Notes: generated from the sequence alone by a model not told the origin. Shown: positions 10,631-20,539, counted from the first letter of the stretch. The stretch is 64,000 nucleotides of DNA from Brasenia schreberi (GCA_036023115.1 JAYKKT010000061.1:16308501-16372500), one strand, 5' to 3'. A program made the numbers and translations.

Positions 10631-10821
10631 ACTACAACTAAGCCTTTTCCCATACTAGATGAGGTCGGCTACATGAATTCTTTGTTTTTTTTTTTATGTA
10701 GAATCCATGTTAAGTCTGACAAAGTTTTACGCTGGCTGTCGAAAGCCTAACACAACTGCCCACCTTTATCCGGCCTAAGGACCGGCCATACAAGAGTGAT
10801 CTCTTATATGAGCCCAGTTAA
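10631..10821 (-). mobile_element. 191-bp two-ended RTE derivative (SINE-like)
   Basis: On the minus strand the first about 120 bp match the 5' end of RTE-1 (16,291-16,390), sharing agttgtgtta, ctttcgacagc and aacatggatt. The last about 65 bp match its 3' end (19,380-19,440), sharing acctc.tctagtatg and aaaaggcttagttg. A run of A joins the halves. The whole middle, including endonuclease and RT, is missing. The unit is flanked by a perfect 14-bp duplication, so it inserted as a unit, presumably with LINE enzymes acting in trans. Confidence 0.8.
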
Positions 10822-10835
10822 CAACAATACCGTCT
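10822..10835. repeat. target-site duplication of the small RTE derivative, right
   Basis: Exact copy of 10,617-10,630. Confidence 0.85.
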
Positions 10836-11990
10836 TCATTTTGATATTCTTCAAAATGGAGACGGTTTCTCTCTCTCCAGTCCTCCACTCCTCCTGACGA
10901 TCAAGCAAATGCAAAAACTCTCTCTTCTGTATAGACTGGTACAATTAGTTCTAGTGCGACACAAACACAGAACCGACAATGATTGGGCCTACTGTTTTAG
11001 GTTCCTACTGAAGATATCAAATGCAAAACTCTCTGTTTTTGGGTCCACTAGTCCAACACGGTCTAACCTGGGTCTGCAATGCAAATGCACCCCCAATGGG
11101 CAGATTGCTGGGATTAGGTGGAGTCTGCTGGTGGCTCAGATGCGTAACCACGGACAGAGAGGAGTTGGGAGGTGGCAATAGAGGAAGTAAAAGTGGTGAT
11201 GGGTGGTTCAACTTGCTTTTAGGGAATGATGGAATTCTCGTGGATTGGATGGGAGTTCTGACAAAACTAGGGGAGGTGACTAGTGGCTTTCAGGGCAGGA
11301 AAAGGTGGATGTTGGTGTTGAAGAGTGGAGGGCATGCACATCTAAGATCATGGAGCAGATCAAAAGTAGGTTCATTTGATCCTAGCTCCCAACAAGTGCA
11401 GTCTGTTCGTGAAGTGCTGTCCTTCAACTATCATTTTGTTGAGCCAATGAACTTCAAATCTAGGTTGCTCCTAGTTGTAATAGGCTGAGATCTTGCTCGG
11501 GTTGTCAATTGATTGTAATGAGATAAGATATGAGGATAAATTATGTGTGCGCTTATATAAATGTAGGTGTGATTAGAGAGAGAGATGGATGATAGAATAG
11601 CACACGGATAGACATGAGATTAGGGAATGGTGAATGTATATGCTAGACGGTTAGTGTGACGCGTGTATGAGTACATAATGAGTTGAAGGAGAGAGAAAGT
11701 ATGCGAGTACGTGATAATTTGGTGTGAGAGTGCAATATGGTAAGTTAAGGTAAAAGTAAAGTGGGTGATAGATAATAGAGAAAGAAAGTGTGTGTATGTA
11801 TTAGAGAGAAAAAGTGGGATGAAAGAAATCTAGTAAAGTTAGAACATACCTCAACTAGCTCAATCTACGGAAGAGACTTCCTTAGCCTAATCCTATAAAA
11901 ATTCTAGAAGAGAAAAAAGCAAGAGCTTTATTCATCAAATCATGAGTCTTAAATTTGTGTTAGCATGATTACTTATGGACATTCTCATGC
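10836..11990. other. no gene recognised
   Basis: A plus-strand open frame of 155 codons at 11,021-11,488 is glycine- and serine-rich in part but matches no family I know, and overlapping frames are as open. From 11,510 to 11,820 the sequence is simple gaga/gtgt-rich. No gene call is made. Confidence 0.4.
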
Positions 11991-12027
11991 AGTAGGAGCC
12001 TTTTATCTTGGTTCAGATGGCTGCATT
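11991..12027 (+). pseudogene. possible exon, left part, split by the SKP1-carrying LTR element
   Basis: After a possible acceptor (catgcag or gcagtag at about 11,990), the frame reads GAFYLGSDGC. It continues without a shift on the far side of the LTR element at 15,011 once one target duplication is removed. The joined peptide looks like real protein, but I do not recognise it. Confidence 0.35.
12023..12027. repeat. SKP1-carrying element target duplication, left (GCATT)
   Basis: Precedes the left LTR. The right copy at 15,006-15,010 is CCATT, one mismatch. Confidence 0.65.
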
Positions 12028-12305
12028 TGTAAAGAAACATGTAAGTTCCTTAATCGAATATCAAATCTATATACAAACAGTCACATAGAGCTTCAATTAC
12101 TGCACTTTATTGATGTATAGAAGAACTCTATTTATATAAAGGAAGAAGGATTTAGAACATTGGAGAGAAGAAGGAAAGGAAATGGGGTTGCCAACGGCTG
12201 GTTGGTGCTAGCAACACTAACTAGCCCTGGCCCTAATGGCTAGACCAGTTAGTCCAAGTGTGATGGGCCCTAGTGGCCCGTCTCTTATTACATCTCATTT
12301 TAATA
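12028..12305 (-). repeat. 3' LTR of the SKP1-carrying element
   Basis: Starts TGTAAAGAAACATG and ends TTTTAATA (final CA to TA). Homologous along its length to 14,736-15,005. The minus strand has TATATAAATAGAG at about 12,128-12,140. It shares the caacggct GC-rich block with the Copia-1 and Copia-2 LTRs. Confidence 0.9.
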
Positions 12306-12700
12306 CCTTCCTCAAACTTATGATGTATATACCGAAAGTTTGTCTAACAAAATCATAAATCAAATAGAGCTCAATTCTTGTGTTTGCTTGTGACAAGAGT
12401 TTCCATAATAATATCCAAGTTACCATAGCTTTCTTTGAAATAGCTCCAGATCATCTTTCCAATCAATTCTTTTTTCATGAAGATCAATGAAGTATCAATG
12501 CAAACATTTGCTCAATCTCTTAAACCAACAAGACAATTTATGATATCTAAGGCAAACCAAAAATGAATCAAATAAGTTCATGAAGTTGATTTGCTCTAAT
12601 TTAAAAAGTCATTTGATAGAAAACATTGATATCATCCAAATAAGATTGTCTATTATAACAAATAGGTTAATAAATAACTACAAACTTATGGTATTATTGG
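12306..12700. other. AT-rich non-coding part of the SKP1-carrying element
   Basis: Directly after the polypurine tract. No coding frame or repeat stands out. Confidence 0.4.
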
Positions 12701-13500
12701 GGAACCTTGGTATATCAAACAAGCTTTTTAAGGCAAAGCTCAAAACTTTCAAGTCAAACAAGCTTTTTAAGGTTAAGCTCAAATTTAAGTACAAACTAAA
12801 ACCCAAACAAGTTTTTTAAGACAAAGCTCAAAACCTTCATACATATAATTTCCAAGACCCTTAAATATCCTTTAAACTCAAAAGTGATTCTATGGTTTGA
12901 AAAATAAGACAGTCCATTAAGATAATCAAAGCAAGTCAAAGGGATCAACTTCATGTTTTTCAAAAGTTTCAAAAAGTCTATCTCACAATTCTCTTAAGAC
13001 AATTTTATCAAATACAAACTAATCAGGATAACTATAAGTGTCTTTTCAATATTGATTACTCTAACCAAAAGGCCAAAAATATGAAGCATCTTAATTACAA
13101 AGATCTCCAATAAAAGGCCAATAAACAAAGATCATAATCTCATGAAAAGTAACATTAAAGTTATCAAGATCACAAATCCTCAAATAACAATAAGTGCATC
13201 TTCAAATATCAATTAATTTCCAACAAAAGGCAACCAACATGAAACACCTTAATCACAAAGGTCTTCAACAGAAGGCCAACAACATGGATCTTAGTACATG
13301 CAACTTATTGTCAATAAATATTTTTATAATTCATTTAACAACCAAGTTTTAATTCTCAAATAACAATAAGTGCATCTTTAAACATTAATTGATTTCCAAT
13401 AAAAAACTGGCAATATGAAACACCTTAATCATAAAGGTATTCAACAAAAGGCCAACAACATGAATCTCAATTATAATAGAAGATACAACTTATTGTTTTC
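12701..13500. repeat. degenerate tandem repeats inside the SKP1-carrying element
   Basis: Short units of the form aacaagctttttaaggcaaagctc repeat three times at 12,715-12,830. Longer units beginning aac(a/t)ataagtg recur at about 13,030, 13,186 and 13,362 (spacing about 156 and 176 bp). Each contains a caccttaatcacaaagg-like and an aaaaggccaa-like block. Confidence 0.65.
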
Positions 13501-14019
13501 CAACAAATACATTTTTTATCTAATAAATAGTCAAGTATGAAATCATTTAAATATTGCAACACATTTTTTCTCTAAAATTGCCAACAAACGAGTTGGAAAA
13601 AGGACACCTGGATTGACTCAATTCTAAATATCAAGCAAGGTCAAATAAGATCAAACGGTCGGATCTAGATCAGAGTCCAACAAGAATCTCATGTTTAATA
13701 CGGATTGGGTTCTGGATTTGAGACTGGATCTACTATTCGACTCCATATAAATGCATATCCCATCTCTATCATTCTCACACCCTCTCTCTGTCTCTCCTTC
13801 TCAACCATCTCTCTTTGTTGCGTGCATGTGTTGGTGCAACCCTCACAATCTGCCAACACCAACCACCTCAACCTCACCCATCCACCTGTTGCATCCTTCC
13901 TTCGCCGCCATCCACAACGACCACCATCACCATCACCCACTAGCCAACATTGCCCAGCTCCATTTCGTTGCCATCAAACTGCCTAGTCACGAACCATCTC
14001 ATGGGGTTGATGAAAGTTC
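13501..14019. other. unassigned part of the SKP1-carrying element
   Basis: Includes a C-rich plus-strand tract (13,790-13,980) that yields long open frames on both strands without recognisable domains. It lies just downstream of the SKP1 stop and may be its 3' untranslated region or acquired filler. Confidence 0.35.
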
Positions 14020-14493
14020 TCACTCGAATGCCCACCGACTCTCCCTTCACACTTCTTCCTCTTCTGTGGGAGTGAAGTTGTTCTTGATGTTGAATGTCTT
14101 CCTTATTTTCTCAGGTGTATTACCCTTGATCATGTTGGCCACAGTTTGGCATGTCAAATCAAGGAGGTTCTTTATGTTGAGATAATTAGCAACCAATATG
14201 AGATCGAAAAGTGTGGCCTGATCGACCTTGACGAACTCGACATCTCAGGCCTTGAGCTCCTCTTGGGTCTTACCATCGGGGTTCTTATGAGTGGCAACGT
14301 GTTTCCTATAGTATTCAAGCACCTTGGAGAGGATCTTGCTGGTAACATTCGATAATGGAGTGTTAGAATCAGCACACCCATCCTTGATCATTTGGTTGAT
14401 CGTCTGAGACTCTTTGGCCACTACCTCTTCCATATCGAACACCTTGTCGTCGGAGCTCTTGATCGTCACAATCTTTTCGTTCTCCTTTGCCAT
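14020..14493 (-). pseudogene. SKP1: intronless SKP1-like gene copy with two stops
   Basis: SKP1 links cullin-1 to F-box proteins in SCF ubiquitin ligases. The minus strand from ATG at 14,493 gives the N-terminal BTB/POZ-like fold ([43 protein letters not shown]) and then the C-terminal Skp1 domain ([42 protein letters not shown]). It ends RWAFE plus stop, 158 codons in all, the normal family length. Two in-frame TGA codons break it: at 14,245-14,247, where the family has tryptophan (LKAWD), and at 14,047-14,049, where it has arginine. No intron interrupts the coding sequence, so it looks like a processed copy. It lies inside the LTR element in the sense direction. Confidence 0.92.
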
Positions 14494-14722
14494 TGCTCTT
14501 CAAAGAAGCTCCAAAAATCTTACTCTCCCTCCTCGATCATTCTTCTTTTTCTTTTCTCTCAGTCGATCATCAAAATCGCCAGGTGTTGAAGTTCGAGTTG
14601 CCTCGTCATCGTTTGCCGGAGTCCATCTTCAACAAAGCACCGAAAACCACAACACTAAATCAATCAATCTACTATCTTTTTCTGACCACTTTTCATCGAG
14701 CCACACCATATCGTCGTGGGTA
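14494..14722. other. leader of the SKP1-carrying element
   Basis: On the minus strand this lies between the primer-binding site and the SKP1 ATG. A pyrimidine-rich plus strand (tctctctcag) means the minus strand is purine-rich, as in many plant 5' leaders. It may include the captured SKP1 5' untranslated region. Confidence 0.4.
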
Positions 14723-14735
14723 GGCTCTGATACCA
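14723..14735 (-). other. primer-binding site of the SKP1-carrying element
   Basis: The minus strand reads TGGTATCAGAGCC, the exact initiator-methionine tRNA complement, directly next to the 5' LTR end. Confidence 0.9.
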
Positions 14736-15005
14736 TATAAAAAACATGTATGTTCCTTACTCGAACATCAAATCTATATACAAACAACCACACAGAGCTT
14801 CAATTACTTGACTTTATTTATGTATGAAAGAGCTCTATTTAAAGAGGAAGGAAGAAAGATTTACAACATTTGAGAGAAGGAAAGGGAATGGGGATGCCAA
14901 CGGCTAGTTGGTGCCAGCAACACTAACTGGCCCTAATGGATAGGCCAATTAGTCCAAGTCTGATGGGCCCTAGTAGCCCGTCTCCTATTACATCTCATTT
15001 TAACA
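14736..15005 (-). repeat. 5' LTR of the SKP1-carrying element
   Basis: Starts TATAAAAAACATG (first TG mutated to TA) and ends TTTTAACA. Homologous to 12,028-12,305 with scattered changes and small indels. Confidence 0.9.
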
Positions 15006-15010
15006 CCATT
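15006..15010. repeat. SKP1-carrying element target duplication, right (CCATT)
   Basis: Pairs with GCATT at 12,023-12,027, four of five bases. Confidence 0.6.
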
Positions 15011-15134
15011 GTCATCAATCCATGTGAATGCTTCTCCACAACAAGAGAGTGCCAAGTGTCCAGCCTTAGAGTCTTCTCTTGGAATCCACTTGATCTTCAT
15101 GACTTACTTTGACCTCATTGACCAAATGTTCCAT
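15011..15134 (+). pseudogene. possible exon, right part
   Basis: Continues the frame from 12,027: VINPCECFSTTRECQ, then LRVFSWNPLDLHDLL, then TGA at a site that could have been CGA. Loss of the frame soon after, at about 15,107, suggests a pseudogene exon. The family is not recognised. Confidence 0.35.
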
Positions 15135-15599
15135 GTAAGCTTATGTGTGGATATAACAATATTTATTTGGGACACATTAAATAGACATGAAACTATGCGA
15201 CAGTGGTAACTTTGCTTGAAATTTAAGTGGATGAAAGTAAATTTCAGAAAGTAAATTTCAGATATGTGAGTGACAGTAATTTACAAGGAAGTATAACAAA
15301 TGATAGTAAATTCAGAAGAATCTATTGTGGCAAAATATTCAATTCTAAAGTTCATGCACATATAACTAGACCAAGTTACATAGTTGTGCACTGATGTGGA
15401 ACACACCTACTAATTGTGGTTCAGGTAGTAATATTTTGTATAGAGCATGCTTCCTACAATTCCAAAGGTGGAGATTCTAAATCTTGAGAGTTCTATAATT
15501 TGCTTGTATTATACTTTATGGTTGACAGAATGTTGTGTTACTTATATGATCCCACATAAGCGCTTTGGGGGTTCTAAATTTCAATGAATCTGCATGCAG
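15135..15599. other. no gene recognised
   Basis: AT-rich, intron-like sequence leading to the acceptor of the next exon. No coding frame is seen. Confidence 0.4.
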
Positions 15600-15789
15600 G
15601 CTCCTTAATCCAAGCTTGCATGGTTCTGCATCGCTTTTTGTTGGTGGTTACATACTGCAGCTTATTTTGCATTTGCCTACACAAATGCAGCAACATTTGT
15701 AGAGTCTCGTTAGTGCTCTTGTTAAACTCATGGAATCTTCTCAAATATCAGGGTTGAAGAATTCAATTATTCTCGTGTTTGCAAGACTG
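15600..15789 (+). pseudogene. IPO9: orphan importin-9 exon with a stop
   Basis: Acceptor catgcag at 15,593-15,599 is followed by 63 codons in one frame: LLNPSLHGSASLFVGGYIL, LHLPTQMQQHL, then TAG at 15,700-15,702, SLVSALVKLMESSQISGLKN and ILVFARL. A GTGAGC donor follows. This is the HEAT-repeat segment of plant importin-9/KAP114, a nuclear import receptor (recalled from the family). The TAG falls where the family has arginine or a similar residue. The next importin exon is not seen in the following 500 bp, so this is an isolated fragment. Confidence 0.8.
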
Positions 15790-16290
15790 GTGAGCAGTTT
15801 CCATATTTCCTGAGTCAGTGTTCATTCATGCAAATCATGCGTTGTTTTCCATAAGCATTGAATGTTTGCAGGCTGTTGTTAGTGGATATGGCAAAAGCCT
15901 TTCCGATATAATAGCTTTGAGAGTGAATGTATCTTTACTTGCTACCTTAAATAAACAAGGGTGACATAAAAGCCCCCAAATAATGTTTATTAAGGGTTAT
16001 TGTCTTCACAAGTGGACACTTAGTGACGTGACTGATGAAACTTGTTTTGGTATTCTGGATATGAAAACATTTCCTTGATATGTAGTGAAAGGACATGAAA
16101 ATTCCTTGAAATATATAAAACATTCCATAGTTAAAATAGCAACACAAATTATCTAATGATTATCAAAAAGTTGTTTTGATATGGCAGTCAGTTGAAGGTA
16201 TGAATTTTCAATCCTTTTCTTCAGGAGGCATGATTCCTTTTCTTTGTTTTTTTGTACTATCATCATTTAAAAGAAGTGTTTTTTTCTTTG
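15790..16290. other. no gene recognised
   Basis: Contains an exon-like stretch after a tttgcag acceptor at about 15,873, with about 25 open codons of unknown relationship. The rest is AT-rich sequence up to the LINE. Confidence 0.4.
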
Positions 16291-16399
16291 ATTGCGGGTC
16301 CCACACGCGGATAAAGGAGGAGAGTTGTGTTAAGCTTTCGACAGCGAAGCGTAAAACTTCATCAGATTTTTATAACATGGATTATAAAAATTATGAGCA

Positions 16400-17309
16400 T
16401 TACTTTGAGGCATCCCCGCCTAGCGATGCACTGCAGAGCCCAAATGCAATGATAAGTAAGCAAGGGCCACTACATTTTCACCTGAATATAGTGAATAATT
16501 TTCAAAGAGGGTCTTCATATTTTGAATATGGATGGATACAGGGGGTAAGGAAGCTAGTTCTAGATAATAAGATTCGTATTGGTTTTTTGAATATCGGAAC
16601 ATTATGCTATAAGCTAATGGAGGTGGTAGATACTATGATTCAGAGAAATATTCATATTCTGTGTTTACAAGAGACAAAATGGGTTGGAGAAAAAGCAAAG
16701 GAGATAGAGGATATTGGTTTTAAATTATGGTATTGAGGTAAAGAAAATGCTCGAAATGGAGTTGGTATTATCATAAATAAAGATTTAAAGAATAGTGTAG
16801 TAGACATACAACGATATGGTGACCGAATCATGACGTTGAAATTAGTGTTATGAGCAGAGGTTTTGAATATAGTTTGTGCTTACGCACCCTAAGTAAGACT
16901 AGAAGATAGTATAAAGACAACTTTTTAGGAAGAGTTAGATAAGATGATTCAAAAGATTCCATAAAGGGAGATGATTTGTTTAGGAGGAGACTTAAATGGA
17001 CATGTCAGTAAAGAGGCATTAGGATATCAAGGTATTCATGAAAACTTTGGTTTTGGGGATATAAATGAGGAAGGTAGGGAGATTTTAAATTTTGCTATGG
17101 CATTTGATCTTTTTATAGTCAATACATTCTTCAAAAAATGGGATGAACATTTAATTACTTATAGGAGTGGCTTATCACAGACACAAATTGATTACTTTAT
17201 TTGTAGAAAAAAAGATAGAGCATGTTGTAAAGATTGCAAGGTAATTCCAGGAGAAAGCTTAATCACCCAATATCGACTTTTAGTTATGGGTTTACTAATA
17301 AAAAAATAG
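16400..17309 (+). pseudogene. RTE-1 endonuclease
   Basis: AP-type endonuclease that nicks target DNA. Readable motifs in order are GFLNIGTL, HILCLQETKWVGEKA, a stop, NGVGIIINKDLK, ICLGGDLNGHVSKE, FGFGDINEEG, LFIVNTFFKKWDEH and QIDYFICRKKD. The catalytic Asn, Glu and Asp blocks are visible. The terminal histidine of the usual TQHRLLVMD block is tyrosine here (TQYRLLVMG), which should abolish activity. At least five in-frame stops lie between 16,735 and 17,309. Confidence 0.9.
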
Positions 17310-17324
17310 ACAAAGAAGCAAAGC

Positions 17325-18941
17325 GTGCATCGAGCTATTCAAACTAAATGGTGGAACCTCAAAAGCAAGAAAGAATATATATTTAAACAAAAAGTCCTTC
17401 AAGGAGATGTTTGGAATTATGTTGGTACACCATGTGATATGTGGAACAATATGGTTATACATATTAGGAAAGTGGTGAAAGATGTATTAGGTGTATCTAA
17501 GGGAGGTGTACCGACACAAAAAGAAGCTTGGTGGTGGAGTAAAGTAGTGCAAAATAAAATCAAGGCAAAGAGGGCATGTTACAAATTACATTATACTAAG
17601 AAAACCAGTGAAATTTTAGAGGCTTATAAGAAAGCAAAGAAGGAAGCGAAAAAGGCCATGAGTGGAACAAAAACTAAAATTTGGGAGGATTTATATAAAA
17701 AACTCAACTCAAAAGAGGGTGAAAGAGATATTTTTAGGATAACTAGGGCTAGAGATAAGAAAACTAAAGATCTTAATTATGTTAGATGCATCAAGGATGA
17801 GGATGAGAAAATTCTAATGTCAAATGATGATATAAGAAATAGATGGAAAAACTATTTTTATAAGTTTTTTAGTGAAAATAAAGATGTTAGTATTAGCTTA
17901 GGAGAGTTATTTAAATAAGAAAAGTATATAAACCACGTTTTCTACCAACGTATTCAAAAGAATGAAGTCAAAGAGGCTCTTAAACATATGAAGGGTGGTA
18001 AAGCGGTAGGACCAGACAATATTCCTATAGAAGTTTGGAAAATATTGGAGAAATAAGAATCACATGGCTCACAAAACTATTTAATGAAATATGGAGAAAC
18101 CAAAAGATGCTCGAGGAATAGAGAGCGAGTTCACTTATACCCATATATTAGAACAAGGGAGACATTCAGAATTGTGCGAATTATCGAGGTATCAATTAAT
18201 GAGTAATGCTATGAAATTGTGGGAAAGAATTATCGAACGTAGGTTAAAACAAGTATCAAGTACAATAGAGAACCAATTTGGATTCATGCCAGGCAGATCT
18301 ACTGTTGAAGCGATTCACCTTTTGAGACGTCTTGTGGAACATTTTAAAGCAAAAAAGAAAGACCTTCACATGATATTTATTGATCTAGAAAAAGCTTATG
18401 ATAGGATACCGAGGGAGGTTCTTTGGAGAACTTTGAAAAAAGAAGTATCCCATTAACATACATTAACCTTATAAGAGACATGTATGATGGTGCAAAAACA
18501 TGTGTGAGGACTCATGAAGGAATGATAGACTTCTTTGAAGTTAATATTGGGTTACATCAAGGATCAACTTTAAGTCTATACTTATTTATAATGGTGATGG
18601 ATGAGTTAACAAAACATATTCAAGATGAAGTACCTTGGTGTATGTTATTTGCATATGACATTGTATTAGTGGAGAAGTCTAAGGAAAAAGTTAATAGAAA
18701 ATTGGAACTATGGAGAGAAACATTAGAAAGCAAAGGCCTCCGACTTAGTAGAACAAAGACAAAATATATGGAATGTAAGTTTGATCATTTGGTTACCTCA
18801 GATGACATAGAAATTAAAATTGGCACAGATTGCATCCCCCAAAAGGAAAGTTTTAAATACCTAGGGTTAATTTTTCAGAGTGATGGAAGAATTGATGCAT
18901 ATAGAATTAATGCTGATTGGTTAAAATGGAGAGGAGCATGA
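17325..18941 (+). pseudogene. RTE-1 reverse transcriptase
   Basis: Primes on nicked target DNA and copies LINE RNA. A lysine-rich linker (EAWWWSKVVQNKIKAKRACY) leads into RT blocks KGGKAVGPDNIPIEVWK, MKLWERIIERRL, NQFGFMPGRSTVEAI, MIFIDLEKAYDRIPR, GLHQGSTLS and MLFAYDIVLV. The last block is normally FADD, so the first of the two catalytic aspartates is a tyrosine. RTE-2 has the same change. Stops at about 17,916 and 18,055 and a shift near 18,440 break the frame. Confidence 0.92.
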
Positions 18942-19277
18942 GGTATCCTTTGTGATAAGAAGATACCATTAAAGTTAAAAGGTAAATATTATAGAGCAGA
19001 AATTAGGCCTACCATGTTTTATGGTTCTGAGTGTTGGGCAGTTAATCAACAACATGTACAAAAGATGTCTATGATAGAAATGAAGATGTTGAGATGGATG
19101 AGTAGTCATACAAGAAAAGACTGTATACATAATGAGGTTATTAGAAACAAATTAGGAGTGACACCAATAGAGGAGAAAATGAGAGAATATCGTTTAAGAT
19201 GGTTTGAACCTATAGAAAGAAGATCAAAAGAAGAACCTCTAAGAAGGTATGAAAATCTAAATTTGAAAAAGTATTAA
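18942..19277 (+). pseudogene. RTE-1 C-terminal region
   Basis: Reads [51 protein letters not shown] and ends near 19,277. This is the segment seen alone at 610-939 and in RTE-2. The 3' untranslated part follows, ending cttagttgttgttgttg. Confidence 0.88.
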
Positions 19278-19442
19278 AAGGGCTAAAGGACGACCACAAA
19301 AGTGTTGGAAAGAAACAATAAAGAATGATCTACCTTATTATGAGTTAACTACTAAAATGGCACACGATAGGGATCTCTGGAAACAAAGAATCCACGTAGC
19401 TGACCTCGTCTAGTATGAGAAAAGGCTTAGTTGTTGTTGTTG

Positions 19443-20201
19443 TACATCAGTTTGGTTTCTGAACAGTGAAAGACCCACATATCCATTCATGTACAAGGTG
19501 TGACGTGGTTGCTAAATCAGTTTACTTTATTAATATATAAGGAGTATTAAATATTATTAAAGTATTATTTGACTTGGCTTATTAAGTAATACTAATTATT
19601 AACTTAGATATTTAATACTAAATTATTTTTTAAATTTAATACGTGACGTGATAGATGGTTGAACTAACGAAAGTTGACATGTGTATCAATTAATGTGTCG
19701 TGTCAGATCAAGGACATTAAATTGATGTCATAAATTACAAGATATTATAGAATAGTTTTCATATCACATGGACTAAATTAAAAAATTAGAAAACCTCAAA
19801 ATGCTTTATGAAGTTTTTTTAAATAAAAAATTAATTTTTTACATTTTAAGTGATTATGATTCACGTGCATCACCTACAACCCATGTGGGTGTGCTTTGAT
19901 ACCACTTGTCATGAGTTGGCATTTGAGTTGAGCAAAAATGATGTAGAAGTGATGATTTGGTTCGTGATGACCTTCACCACCTACAAACTAGCCTTCATTT
20001 TTCCGCCACCTTTCGCATGCACTGACAACTTTGAAACATGCTTACGCACATGAACATCTACCCATTATAGGATGGAAATATCTCTATTTGCATGTATTGG
20101 TACAAAAGGATGTACTAACACATTGAGACTGCACCGTGAAAGAACCACATAATTGGCCGTCAACTATGTGTACCGTCTCCTTTGTGGGAGTCACTCTTCT
20201 C
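19443..20201. other. no gene; possible relic primer-binding site
   Basis: Very AT-rich. At 19,893-19,904 the plus strand reads gctttgatacca, the complement of a TGGTATCAAAGC primer-binding site, followed two bases later by TGTCATGAG. This could be the edge of a decayed minus-strand LTR element, but no second LTR or coding part was found. Confidence 0.3.
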
Positions 20202-20244
20202 CTCTTTCCTTCATGCTCCCTACATGGATTAGTGTGAACTACCC
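20202..20244. repeat. 43-bp direct repeat flanking the microsatellite, left
   Basis: The block from ctctttccttcatgc to gtgaactaccc recurs exactly at 20,497-20,539. Confidence 0.85.
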
Positions 20245-20255
20245 ATGGGGGAGGT

Positions 20256-20385
<130 letters not shown>

Positions 20386-20496
20386 GATTGATATATCCAT
20401 ACTTCTTTTATTATTTACATCTCTTTTTTTCTTTTTCTTAAAATGCTCCTGTTCATTCAAAGTTATTAGACTTCACCCTTCTTTAAAAAATCAACT

Positions 20497-20539
20497 CTCT
20501 TTCCTTCATGCTCCCTACATGGATTAGTGTGAACTACCC
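20497..20539. repeat. 43-bp direct repeat flanking the microsatellite, right
   Basis: Exact copy of 20,202-20,244. A cgtgaaagaa motif near both copies suggests that a larger segment was duplicated. Confidence 0.85.

Larger units (their letters stand above)
12028..15005 (-). mobile_element. non-autonomous LTR element carrying an SKP1 copy
   Basis: LTRs of 278 and 270 bp flank 2.4 kb with a perfect initiator-methionine primer-binding site (14,723-14,735) and a polypurine tract (minus strand TTTGAGGAAGG, 12,306-12,318). No gag, protease, integrase or RT is detectable, so it depends on enzymes from another copia element. The internal region holds AT-rich degenerate repeats (12,700-13,500) and an intronless SKP1 gene at 14,020-14,493 in element sense. 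Flanking GCATT/CCATT fits a 5-bp target duplication with one later change. Confidence 0.88.
16291..19442 (+). mobile_element. RTE-1: near full-length RTE-type LINE, dead
   Basis: The order is a 5' leader (shared with the 191-bp element), an apurinic endonuclease domain, a reverse transcriptase, a C-terminal region and a 3' end in repeated TTG. The total of about 3.15 kb is normal for plant RTE elements. Stops occur at about 16,735, 16,852, 16,892, 16,928, 16,962, 17,307, 17,916 and 18,055, plus frameshifts. The exact 5' boundary and target duplication could not be fixed. RTE-2 (50,460) and the fragment at 610-939 are from the same family. Confidence 0.92.

Noticed and set aside
13695..14185. 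Open frames on the plus strand opposite SKP1 and its downstream C-rich tract
   Set aside because: They are antisense shadows. The minus strand gives a full SKP1 protein with family motifs.
15871..15960. Further importin-9 exon after a tttgcag acceptor
   Set aside because: The translated stretch does not match the importin-9 segment expected next.
16176..16290. Start of RTE-1 at 16,176, where an open frame begins
   Set aside because: Similarity to the 191-bp derivative begins only near 16,291; the earlier codons are probably flanking sequence.
19893..19910. Isolated primer-binding-site-like sequence followed by TG
   Set aside because: No LTR pair, polypurine tract or pol homology could be matched to it.
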